Source: Plantago major
Lineage: Eukaryota > Streptophyta > Magnoliopsida > Lamiales > Plantaginaceae
Assembly: GCA_026545765.1 (NCBI GenBank)
Contig: CM048840.1
Span: forward strand, 50,778,580 to 50,842,579
Direction of reading: 5' to 3'
DNA length: 64,000 nucleotides
The number at the start of each line of letters is the position of its first letter. Position 1 is the stretch's first letter. The notes beneath the pieces were generated by a model. It worked only from the letters and a program-made list of their open reading frames with translations, did not search any database and was not told the DNA's origin. The translations under genes were made by a program, and so were the position numbers. This document shows positions 45,262 to 55,186 of the stretch, piece by piece.

Positions 45262-47067
45262 ATGGATTTTGGTTTGGAGGAACTGAGTCGGAAGTTGAAT
45301 TTGACGGATTCTGAGGCAGAGGGTATTCAGTTGTCAGAGGAAATCTGGAATACTACAACGATAGATCATGATCTTTGTCTGGTTGGGCGGGTCTTATCGC
45401 GTAAGTCGATTAATCTCGAAGCATTTCAGCGTACAATGTTGGGTGGTTGGGATTTGTCTAGGCCGGTGTTGATGAATAGGATTGGTGAAGATAGAATTTT
45501 ATTCAAGTTTGGTCATGTTGTGGAGAAGAATCGCACGTTGTCACGAGGCCCGTGGGCTTTCGACAAAAATCTGGTGGCACTGCGCAAATTGGAGATCGGT
45601 GATGATCCTCTGAGAGTTAGTATCAATCATTGTGAATTTCCTATCCAGGCCTTTGGTGTTCCGGTTCATCTACTGCACAAGGCAATGACAGAGTTTCTTG
45701 GTAATGTCATGGGTACGTTTGTGGAAATTGATAGTGCTCATGATAAGGGTACTGTGGGTGAGATTCTTCGATTCCGCGTGAAAATCGATATCACAAAACC
45801 ATTGCGCAGAATGATTAAGGTTCTTGGTCCAAACAATCAAGAATTTATGGTTCGATTGGCCTATGAACGTTTACCCAACTTTTGTTACTATTGTGGCGTT
45901 ATAGGTCATCTCGCAAAGGATTGCCATGCTTGTATTGAAATTGCAGATGTTCATGGGGATATTCCGGTAGAGCATTTAGCCTATGGGGACTGGATGCGTA
46001 CTCGTTTTAATCCACAACAGTCACATCATGTTAGGGGCTCTCTACAGAGGAACTCTGATCGTCCACCACAGTTTTCACAATCTTATAATGTGGGTGGCTC
46101 ATCCAAGGCCGCTGATTTTGCTAACAGAAATCCGGCACCAATTGATGGAAATATTGCGGGTATTTCGACAGCTAATACGAGCCAGAGGAACAGCAATATT
46201 CAGAACCATGGTGAAGACAGCGGTTTCTCCTTAAATTTGGCAGTTACGAGTAACAGTTTGGATAGGGGGCAAGCGGTTGAATGTGAAACTGTAGGGGAAC
46301 TTGATAAGGGTAAACATGTACTTATGGAAGTTTTCGGGAATAATGGAGAAGCTGGAATGGATTATCCTGAATCCCCTACAACTTTTGTAAGTGACATCAA
46401 TACCATTAATCATGCAATTATTCATGTCCCAAGCTGTAGCCTTCCAACTTTTAATCAATTCCCTGATACTCGAGTCACTAGCAACCAACCATTAAGTCCA
46501 CATTTCAGTCCATCAATATCTCTAGCTCAAACCTTCGGCCCAATGACCTGCACAAACCCAAGCCAAAACCCAAACACATTCCCTAACCCTTCACCTCTTT
46601 CGACATCTACCATTACTCCATACTATGATCCAATACATGAACATAGCCTAGCTATCTTTGACCCATCCAAGCCCATTACTATCTCTGACCCAATTTATCC
46701 TACCCAACCCATTACTGTAAGTACTGATAGAACTCTTAGTCCATATGGTAAAGGTACGCAGATTTCCAAGGCTGGTCAGATTAGGAAGCCAAGAATTAAT
46801 AGGCGTTTATCTAAGCCCATTAAACCAAATCTAGTAGGTACTATCTCTCAGACAATTCATAAGAAACGCAGTAGACCCGTGGGTAGTGGTACCAAAAATG
46901 CAAAGATGAGCAGAGAATTTAAACATGGTGAAAAACAGATTGGAGATGGGGAAAAAATTGATGTAGTAATGGATGGTCTTGAATATTCAAAGAGGTTGTG
47001 TATTGTGGGTGTTAATTCCCAATTACCAGAGGCAGAGGGTGCTAGGCACTCCCGCCTATCCCAATGA
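45262..47067 (+). CDS. LINE ORF1: DUF4283 and zinc-knuckle nucleic-acid-binding protein
   Basis: Intact frame of 601 codons. It has an N-terminal DUF4283 region (about residues 35-180, with GRVLSRKSINLEAFQ and RGPWAFDKNLVAL). A CCHC zinc knuckle follows at about 207-221 (CYYCGVIGHLAKDC, spacing C-x2-C-x4-H-x4-C). A long Ser/Pro/Asn-rich tail and a basic stretch near the end complete the protein. In plant L1 elements this protein binds the element RNA to form the particle used by ORF2. Its TGA overlaps the ATG of ORF2 as ATGA (47064-47067), which suggests coupled translation. Confidence 0.9.
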   Translation: MDFGLEELSRKLNLTDSEAEGIQLSEEIWNTTTIDHDLCLVGRVLSRKSINLEAFQRTMLGGWDLSRPVLMNRIGEDRILFKFGHVVEKNRTLSRGPWAFDKNLVALRKLEIGDDPLRVSINHCEFPIQAFGVPVHLLHKAMTEFLGNVMGTFVEIDSAHDKGTVGEILRFRVKIDITKPLRRMIKVLGPNNQEFMVRLAYERLPNFCYYCGVIGHLAKDCHACIEIADVHGDIPVEHLAYGDWMRTRFNPQQSHHVRGSLQRNSDRPPQFSQSYNVGGSSKAADFANRNPAPIDGNIAGISTANTSQRNSNIQNHGEDSGFSLNLAVTSNSLDRGQAVECETVGELDKGKHVLMEVFGNNGEAGMDYPESPTTFVSDINTINHAIIHVPSCSLPTFNQFPDTRVTSNQPLSPHFSPSISLAQTFGPMTCTNPSQNPNTFPNPSPLSTSTITPYYDPIHEHSLAIFDPSKPITISDPIYPTQPITVSTDRTLSPYGKGTQISKAGQIRKPRINRRLSKPIKPNLVGTISQTIHKKRSRPVGSGTKNAKMSREFKHGEKQIGDGEKIDVVMDGLEYSKRLCIVGVNSQLPEAEGARHSRLSQ

Positions 47068-50000
47068 GTTGCTTAAGTTGGAACTGTCAAGGTTTGGGGA
47101 ACCTTTGGACAGTTCGTGCTTTGGAAAATCTTTTACAAGATTTTCGCCCCAAACTTGTCTTTCTAATGGAAACTAAACTTGATAATATGGGAATAGACAA
47201 GTTGAAAGAGAAGTATAATATGTTTGGGATAGGTGTTCCTTGTATTGGGAAATCAGGAGGACTTGCGTTCTTATGGGAAAAAGATTGCTCGGTTTCAATT
47301 CTTACTTACAGTATGAATCATATAGATGCTAATGTGGAGATTGGGGGTGATGGTATTATATGGAGATTCACAGGGTTCTATGGGGAACCGGATTCTGCTA
47401 AAAGAAAAATCACTTGGGCTTTATTGAAACGACTAGGATCATTTTCTTTGTGTGAATGGGTAGTCATGGGTGATTTTAATGAGACTCTTCATCGATGTGA
47501 AAATCTTGGAGGACCCCCTACTACGGAGTGGCGTTTAAGGGATTTTCGAGAAACTCTTATGCATAATGATTTAATGGATCTTGAATTTAATGGTTACCAG
47601 TTTACTTGGACTAATCAAAGAGAAAATGATCGCAATACTAAACTTCGGTTAAACCGGGCCGTGGCTAACCAAAGATGGAAAGATATTTTCCCAAATTCTT
47701 CCGTATCACACCACATTTCACGCCGATCTGACCATATGCCCATTCTTCTCTGTCTGTCCAATCCAACGTAAAATCAGTAACGACCAAAAAAGCTTTTCCG
47801 TTTTGAATCAGTTTGGTTGAAATCGTCTGAGTGTATGCAAGTGATACGTGATTCTTGGGACTCACTGGCTGATCTGGATTGGAACCTAGAGCACTGTTCA
47901 GTGGGTTTAGTGAATTGGAGCCGACAAAATTTCCCAAATATCTAGAAAGAAATCCAAAAGGTGAACACTGAATTAGAGAAATTACAATCGATGCCTTTCT
48001 CTTCTACTGTTAAAGCCGCTGAAACAAAATTGAAGGAGGATTTGGAGAAATTGCTTGATAGTGAGGAGATGCTTTGGAAACAGAGGGCAAAAACACAGTG
48101 GTTGGCGGAAGGGGATAGAACTACGAGGTTCTTCCATGCTTAAGCCTCTAAACGTAAAAGCATAAATCTCATTAGGGGTTTGAAGAATGAATCTGGGGTT
48201 GTTTAGGATTCGATTCAGGAGATGGGAGCTTTGGCTGTGGATTATTTCCAGAAAATCTTTACAAGTCAGAAGCCTACTGATGCTGAGATAAATGCGGTGA
48301 TTGATACTATGAGCAGAAAAGTGGATCAGCCTATTAATCAAGATCTTTCTCGTGAATTCACTCCATCAGAGGTACGTACGACACTTTTTGATATGTATCC
48401 TACCAAACCTCCTGGTCCTGATGGTTTACCTGCTCTGTTTTATCAAAATTCTGGCATATAGTTGGTAAAGATGTTATTAACAGTACTCTTGATGTGTTAA
48501 ATAAGCATGTCCTGAATCCAAAACTGAACTATACTCACATTATTCTGATTCCAAAATGCCAAGCACCATAGTCCATTACCAAGTTTCGGCCTATTAGTTT
48601 GAGTAATGTTATTTTTAAAATAGCCTCCAAGGCTATTACTAATAGACTCAAACCACATATGCATAACATTATTGCTGAAACCCAGTCAGCCTTTGTGCCT
48701 AATTGTTTGATTACTGACAACGTTTTAGTTTCATATGAAATTAATCAGTTTTTAAAAAGAAAAACGAAGGGCAAAGATATTTTTATGGCTTTGAAACTGG
48801 ATTTGAGTAAAGCTTATGACAGGGTGGAATGGTCTTTCCTTGAGTGTGTGTTAGCAAAATTAGGTCTTGAGCATCACTTTATCAGTCTTATCATGCTCTG
48901 TGTGAAAACAGTTTCTTACTCAGTTAGTATTAATGGTGAGTTGTGTGGTCCCATACAGCCTGAGAGAGGAATATGTCAGGGTGATTCTTTATCTCCTTAT
49001 TTATTTCTCTTTATTACCGAAGCTTTTAGTTCGTTACTTATAGATGCGGAAAGTCGGGGGGTTGTTACGGGGGTTAAGGTCAGTTCGGGTGCTCCTTTAG
49101 TGTCACATTTATTATTTGCCGATGATACACTTATTTTCTGTGAGGCTACTAAAGAAGCAGCATAGACTATTGATGATATTTTGCATAGCTATAGTTTGGC
49201 ATCCGGTCAAATTATTAACTTAGAAAAGTCTACTGCTGTCTTTAGTAGAAATGCAGGGTAGGAGAGAATAAATGAGATTACCCAGTACTTACCTATCCGA
49301 GTTGTGGAGATACATGAGAAGTATCTTGGCCTACCTACTGAAATGGGAAGATCAAAGAGAGAAGTGTTTAGTTGGATTCGAGAGAGATTATGGGAGAAAA
49401 TTCAAGGGTTTGGGACAAAACACTTGTCTAACACAGGAAAAGAGGTTATGATCAAATCAGTCCTACAGTCTATTCCTACATATGTAATGGGTGCTTCAAA
49501 TTACCTGAATATCTTTTACATGAGTTAGAATCTCTGATCTCTAAGTTTTGGTGGGGGTGTGGAGAACAAGAGAAAATTCATTGGGTTAAATGGGATACCA
49601 TGTGCGAGAGTAAAATGGATGGTGGTATGGGTTTCCGGGATTTGAGTGCGTTTAATCTGGCTATGATTGGTAAACAAATTTGGCATATTATTGATAATCC
49701 TGATTCTCTTGTTAGTCGAGTGTTTAAAGCCAAGTATTTTCCGCACTGTGATATACTTGATGCTTTACCAAATTCTAATTCTTCTTATACTTGAAAAAGT
49801 ATTTGTGGGGCAATGGAAATGGTTAAAGAGGGTATGATGTGGAGAGTTGGTAATGGTACTTCTATTAGTGTGTGGCATGATAATTGGATTCCTAGGGAGT
49901 CATGTAGGAAACCGTTTACACCTGATCTCAATCAAGTTGGAGATATTGTTGTTGGGAATTTATTGAATAATCAAGGTACTGGCTGGCATATTGAAATGTT

Positions 50001-51063
50001 GCGTTTTCTATTTTGGGAAGAGGATATAGAATCTATTTTCCAGATCCCGATTGGTTGTGTTTATAGCTTGGATACACGCAGATGGTTTTATAACAGAAAT
50101 GGGTATTACTCGGTAAAATCGGCATATTATGTGGCTCGAGACATTAAGAAACGTAGACAGGCTGTGTCATCGTCTTCTGGATCTGATCCTAGTGTTCGAA
50201 GTTGGACTTTCATTTGGAATTTAAGGCTGCCTAATAAGATTAAGGTTTTTATGTGGCATGTGTTGAAAAATGGACTGCCTGTGACTTCCATTTTTCTTAG
50301 ACGCAATATTTCCATTGATAATGTGTGTCCTATTTGTAAAGATGCGGAGGAAACCACTATTCATGCATTTCATTCTTGCCATTTTGCTCGACTGTTTTGG
50401 GAATTATCTATATTTCCCACTTTAGTTTTTATGCGTCCTATACATGATCTGTGGACTTGGATCTTATTTGCAAAACAAGAATTGGAACAGGTGGAATTCG
50501 AACGGTTTGTATGTTGCGGTTGGATTATGTGGAACAATAGAAATGATGTGTTACATGGCGCCATTTGTCGAGATCCTCGTGAAATGATATCCTTTGCAGC
50601 TTCTTACATATTGCGCTATGAGGAAGCAAGGCTCCAGTTTGACATCAATTGACCACCTGAGGCTGCGGTTTATTGGTCCGCTCCATCTGCTCCATATATA
50701 AAGATCAATGTGGATCGATGCTTCGGTGGCAGGTAGCATGGCTAGTGTGGGTATTGTTGCGCAAGATCACCTGGGACATGTATTAGCTTGGAGAAGGCTT
50801 AGACTTGATCATGTTTGTTGTCCTGAAACGGCTGAAACTCTGGCTGTTATACAGGGGATCGAAATGGCGAAAGAAAAAGGCTGGCAGCACATTGTGATTG
50901 AATCCGACTATTCGATGGTGATAAAATACTTGCAGTCCTCTGCTCGTTGCATAACTTTGGTTGGGCATTTTATTGACTTCATTAAAAGCACTTTAGTAGT
51001 GTGTTTTTTGTCCATGTTAAACGTACTGGAAATATACTTGCTCATAGGTTAGCCCAGGTATAG
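47064..51063 (+). pseudogene. LINE ORF2: endonuclease, reverse transcriptase, RNase H (broken)
   Basis: Domains in order are as follows. An APE-like endonuclease (47064-47765) has NCQGLG, METKL, MGDFNE and the SDHMPI catalytic motif. Reverse transcriptase (about 48220-49500) has GPDGLPALF, ISLSNVIFKIASKA, LDLSKAYDRVEW, GICQGDSLSPYLF and FADDTLIF. A zf-RVT zinc-binding segment (about 50210-50400) has CPICKDAEETTIHAFHSC. RNase H (about 50690-51063) has the catalytic-type VD(R/A)S..E..ESD pattern. Stops or frameshifts occur at about 47771, 47943, 48141, 48204, 48460, 48570, 49163, 49261, 49525, 49792, 50650 and 51050. The active-site motifs remain legible, so it decayed after insertion. Confidence 0.92.
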
Positions 51064-51178
51064 TTTGCAATAGTGATGGTACAACTGTGCTTCCTTTTCC
51101 TGAAGCCTAACTGATGTAATTTGTTCACTGTTATTTCCAATAAATGAATGGAATTTTATTCTCAAAAAAAAAAAAAAA

Positions 51179-52795
51179 TTACAAATAAACCCAAAGCGTG
51201 ATTTTTGAGTTGACCAGAAATAAATAAAAAGAAAGTGAAAAATAAAATTAATTGGACTTAATTGCAATTTATAATTTATAATTTACTACACATTTGACTA
51301 TAATGTTTTATAATATACAACATTGACACAATATGATTTAAAAATAATCAGCATAATTTATTTAAATTTCAAAACGGTCTCAAATATTAGGGGCAATTAC
51401 TTAAGGTACCCCGAAAATTTGGTCCAATTAAAGATTCAACCTCCGATTAAAAGCATTACACTTTCATCCAAAAAATGACCTATAGATTTTTTCTAATTAT
51501 ATATGGGTCCAAAGTCAACGTACTTGGTGGCATGGAGTTCCTTTTTGTTGATGTAGATGAAAAGTTGGAGATATTCACCATAATGCTACTCATTATTTTA
51601 ATTTTTGACTTTCTTTTATTCTTTCAGTTTATTTTCTCTTTTACTTAATTTTGCTAGGTTTTAATGAATTGCAATCCAAATCCCTTGAGAATATTAATTC
51701 ACCATTGGCCACCCATGAGTTTCAGAAAATACAAAACAAGTCCTTCAACTTTTAAATAGAATACAAATATCAATCGAGATCGGAGTGAAGACCGGAGATG
51801 TAAACCGATTCGTAAAAAACACCCGAAGGAAAATTTTTAGCTCCACAGAAGCTGCAGGAAGAGCCTAATTAATCGCACCGTTGGAGCTGTAAATGGAGCT
51901 CCATTCGAGTTGTAATTGAGCTCCAATGGAGCTCTACAGCTCCATTGGAGCTGTATTTATTCTCCGACCGGAGCTACTTTTGAACAAGAAGAAGAGAATA
52001 AGGAGGAAGGAGAAGAGGAGAAGGAGGAAAAACATTAGTTGAGGAAGTAGGTTTCATTGTTTCTGTTTATTTTATGTTTTCTTTATTAAAATTTTAATTT
52101 TATTTTACCTTTTCTTTATTTAGTTAACTTAAAAAATTCCATCTGTGAGAGAGAAAGTGTGACATGTGAGGGTTGGTCAACAAGAGGGGGATCTGTTTTG
52201 GGGTCAATTGCAGGGGTACTGTATGTAATTATCTGCAAACATTATTGTAAATTAAACCCCAATAAAATTTATCTTTCAAAATATACCCAATTCTTCTTGT
52301 TCTTCTCCTCCCCCTCCTCTTCTTCTTCTTCTTCTTCTTCAAGAAAAGCTCCGATCAGAGCTGTTTCTATAGCTCCGGTCGAAGCTATTGTACATCTCCA
52401 GTTGAAGTTGGAGTTGTAAATAGCTCCAAACCGGAGCTGCTAGGTTTGGAGATTTCGGGGAAGGGGTGGACGAGGTGGAAGATGGTTGAAGATGGTGAGT
52501 ACTAAGTTTGAAGAAATAAAAATTTTAGGGGTTTGTTTGTGAGAGTTAGAAACCTTTTGGGGTTTATTTTGTAATTCATAAGTGACAATTAATGAATTAT
52601 ACAATTATAAAGAAAAAATACAATAGGTAAGGTTGAATTTTGAGCCTATATGTAATTACTAATTTTTTCATGAGTAAAAAATGGGTGCTTATGTAATTGT
52701 TTGAATAGAGAGGACTAAAGTGACATGAGGCAAAATTGTTGGGGTGGTATCTGTAACTTTTTAGTTTTATTTTTTTTATTAGTAGGTATAACAAC
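51179..52795. repeat. Intergenic DNA with GGAGCT-word clusters and hairpin
   Basis: Two clusters (51845-51975 and 52345-52440) are dense in AGCTCC/GGAGCT words. One contains a perfect 15-bp inverted repeat, AGCTCCAATGGAGCT (51919-51933) and AGCTCCATTGGAGCT (51938-51952), with a CTAC loop. A (CTT)n microsatellite is at about 52316-52340. The flanks of the region (GGGGCAATTACTTAAGGTAC near 51388) are MITE-like but no TIR pair was confirmed. No gene. Confidence 0.5.
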
Positions 52796-53715
52796 TGTTG
52801 AAGATAAAAGTCCCCAAACCACTTAATGAATTTTCCTTGCTTTCCTTCACGCTAAGTACCTAGACCACCTTTGAGTAAGAACCACCTTGCTTGTACGAAC
52901 CAAAGAGTAAGAGCCCGTAAGAACCGTTGTACTGATAAGAGGCGACGCATAAGGACCTACTCAAATAGCTTGGAGAGGGGGGGGGGGGGGGTTAGGACCA
53001 AGGACCCGGTTTGCTAAGTGTCAAACCGGTCTGAGACTTTACTCAAGAGAGACTCAAGATCTACTCTGTATAATAGTCAAGGTTTGGAAGTGATTATGGC
53101 TTACCCTTATCATGGGAGTGTGTGCCCTATATATAGATTTCTTCCCAATTGGGAGGGTTCCTCCAGATCGTGCCAAGTGCAAGGCCTGGATTGAGCCACC
53201 AAGGCTTCAATAGGCCCATGGCCCATTAATGACACTTGCCCCATTCCACTTTGGGCTTTCAGGGGTAGTTTAGTCATTAATGCGAGAGTTTTAGAGGCTT
53301 CGATACAGTCTGCTATGGGTCAAGGTCCGAAGAGGTTGGTCCGGACGTTTGGTTCGGACCGTATTGGGTTGTCTGGGGAACTCCCATAAATTTGTCCAAC
53401 TCCTCCGATTCGGACCTTATTGCCCGGACCTCCTTACTCTTTAGTGCCAGTTTACTTGGTTACTTGTGAGATTGTCATGTTGGATCCGGATCGTCGTCCG
53501 GATCGGACCCCATGATTACGTACCACTGGCGGGGTCGGACCTACTACCGTTCAAGTCCTTTCTGTCCTTCTCCTTTAGGATGGGTTGGACCTGAGGGGCC
53601 TAGGGTCGGGCCTTAGGGTCAGATTATAGTGTCTCGGATCCTCAGACAACTTGGGACGTCTTGGGATTCATTCCAAAGGCGCCTATGACGGATTGGACAT
53701 AATTTCGTATCAACA
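52796..53715 (-). repeat. 3' LTR of the Tat element (920 bp)
   Basis: Ends are TGTTGA (52796-52801) and TCAACA (53710-53715), a perfect 6-bp terminal inverted repeat. The right border abuts the polypurine tract. A palindromic TATA-like CTATATATAG (53127-53136) is a candidate LTR promoter. A G14 run lies at 52978-52991. The left border rests on the 6-bp inverted repeat alone. Confidence 0.7.
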
Positions 53716-53728
53716 TATGCCCCCCTAG
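53716..53728 (-). other. Polypurine tract
   Basis: Read on the minus strand the sequence is CTAGGGGGGCATA immediately before the LTR start TGTTGATACG. A G-run next to a TGTTG LTR end is the expected plus-strand primer site of a Gypsy element on the minus strand. A second, longer purine run (complement of C17 at 53869-53885) lies 140 bp away and is not adjacent to an LTR end. Confidence 0.75.
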
Positions 53729-54020
53729 TTTCCAAGTATCTTAGTAAAAGATAGTTGTGGAACTATTGTGGAAAGTAGAGGATAGTTTGTTTCTCGGTCC
53801 AATCCGCCCCTCGTAAGCAGAAAAAAGGTGTAATCCATGCTTCTTGTCGTCCTTAATCTTGATCTCTTCCCCCCCCCCCCCCCCCTTTTTTCTTTCTTTT
53901 GTTGCAGTCCGAGGAAGTAGACTCGGGGTGCAACAAAATTAAAGAAAGAAGGGGTATTTGTAAGCGAGATCAAGTGGACAGAGAACGTCGGAGTTGTACC
54001 TCCTTGTAGGTGAAGGGATG

Positions 54021-54482
54021 ATCCGAACGGACGAGAGTCCGTGTGATGATGAGGTAAATCATCCTTCCCTGTAAAAAAGGGAGGGTTTTATCAACCTTGC
54101 CGGGATGGTCCGGAGAGGGACATCCGAATGGACGAGGGTCCGTGTGATGGTGAGGTAAATCATCCTTCCCTGTAAAAAAGGGAGAGTTTTATCAACCTTG
54201 TCGGGATGGTCCGGAGAGGGACATCCGAATGGACGAGGGTCTGCGTGATGGTGAGGTAAATCATCCTTCCCTGTAAAAAAGGGAGGGTTTTATCAACCTT
54301 GTCGGGATGGTCCGGAGAGGGACATCCGAACGGACGAGGGTCCGTGTGATGGTGAGGTAAATCATCCTTCCCTGTAAAAAAGGGAGGGTTTTATCAACCT
54401 TGTCGGGATGGTCCGGAGAGGGACATCCGAACGGACGAGGGTCCGTGTGATGGTGAGGTAAATCATCCTTGCCTGTAAAAAG
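54021..54482 (+). repeat. 101-bp tandem array, about 4.5 copies
   Basis: GAGGTAAATC occurs at 54051, 54152, 54253, 54354 and 54455, exactly 101 bp apart. Each unit has CGGACGAGGGTCCGTGTGAT, CCTTCCCTGTAAAAAAGGGA and GTCGGGATGGTCCGGAGAGG. Copies differ by only a few bases, so the array is young. The unit contains a TCCCT-AGGGA hairpin. It lies between the polypurine tract and the promoter of the antisense accessory gene. Confidence 0.95.
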
Positions 54483-54711
54483 GACACGGATCTGAGGTGG
54501 AAGATAAATTGCCCATCCGAGAGTGTAGTAATGTCCTCTTCCCGAGTATGGTGAAGTTGGTTGTATGTTTTTGTCATCGCAAGGTAAATATTTTGTACCA
54601 ATGTGTCATTTCACTTGGTATTATTGTACTATGCCGTTGGATGAATTTCGATCTACGATTGAGGTTTATTCTCGAAAAATGGTGACGGTTGGGCTTCCCG
54701 ATTTAACCCTC

Positions 54712-54719
54712 TATAAATA
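54712..54719 (+). promoter_or_regulatory. TATA box of the antisense accessory gene
   Basis: TATAAATA, a near-ideal plant TATA box, on the plus strand 475 bp before the accessory gene ATG. A start about 30 bp downstream, in the TTCGCATTCTAGAGAG stretch (about 54741), would fit. A leader intron ending at the CTTTCTCCTTTCCCTAG acceptor (55185) is plausible. Confidence 0.65.
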
Positions 54720-55186
54720 GGGGTTTCACCGATTGTCATTTTCGCATTCTAGAGAGAAGATTTTCAAGTTTTTCAGTACATACGAAGCAAGTGCAAGCAA
54801 TCCGAAGCGAGCGAAGAGAAGTCCGTAGCGAGTTATCCAAAGTTAGCTGCCTTCAATCCAACCATCCGAGTACAAGTAAATTGTTCTCTTGAATGGTTGT
54901 CAAATGTCCTTGTGCTTGTTATTTCGCTACTGTTGATAATATGGTCTGTTCGGATGCATTCTTGTGTTACATATTGTATAGCTGGTAATAACCGTAGTGT
55001 GTCCCGGATATGTTGAGTAGTCAAGACTAACGCCGATCTGACACCTTACTAACTTCGGACTAACTTCGTCCGGTAGAGTCGTTTTCTATCCTCCGAACTT
55101 AAAATCTTTCCCTTTGTTAATATACATAAACGACCTCTCGGACTGCCATCTTAAAGCTTACGAAATTGCTTTCTCCTTTCCCTAGG

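Larger units (their letters stand above)
44815..51178 (+). mobile_element. Nearly full-length L1-type LINE
   Basis: Leader (about 44815-45261), ORF1, ORF2, a short 3' UTR with AATAAA (51139-51144) and an A15 tail (51164-51178). The 5' border is approximate because I found no clear target-site duplication: ATTACA occurs both before the leader and after the tail but the match is too short to trust. ORF1 is intact while ORF2 is broken many times, so the copy is not autonomous. Confidence 0.85.

Noticed and set aside
54021..54482. CRISPR-like regular repeats
   Set aside because: Units are contiguous 101-bp tandem copies without unique spacers, inside a plant retrotransposon.
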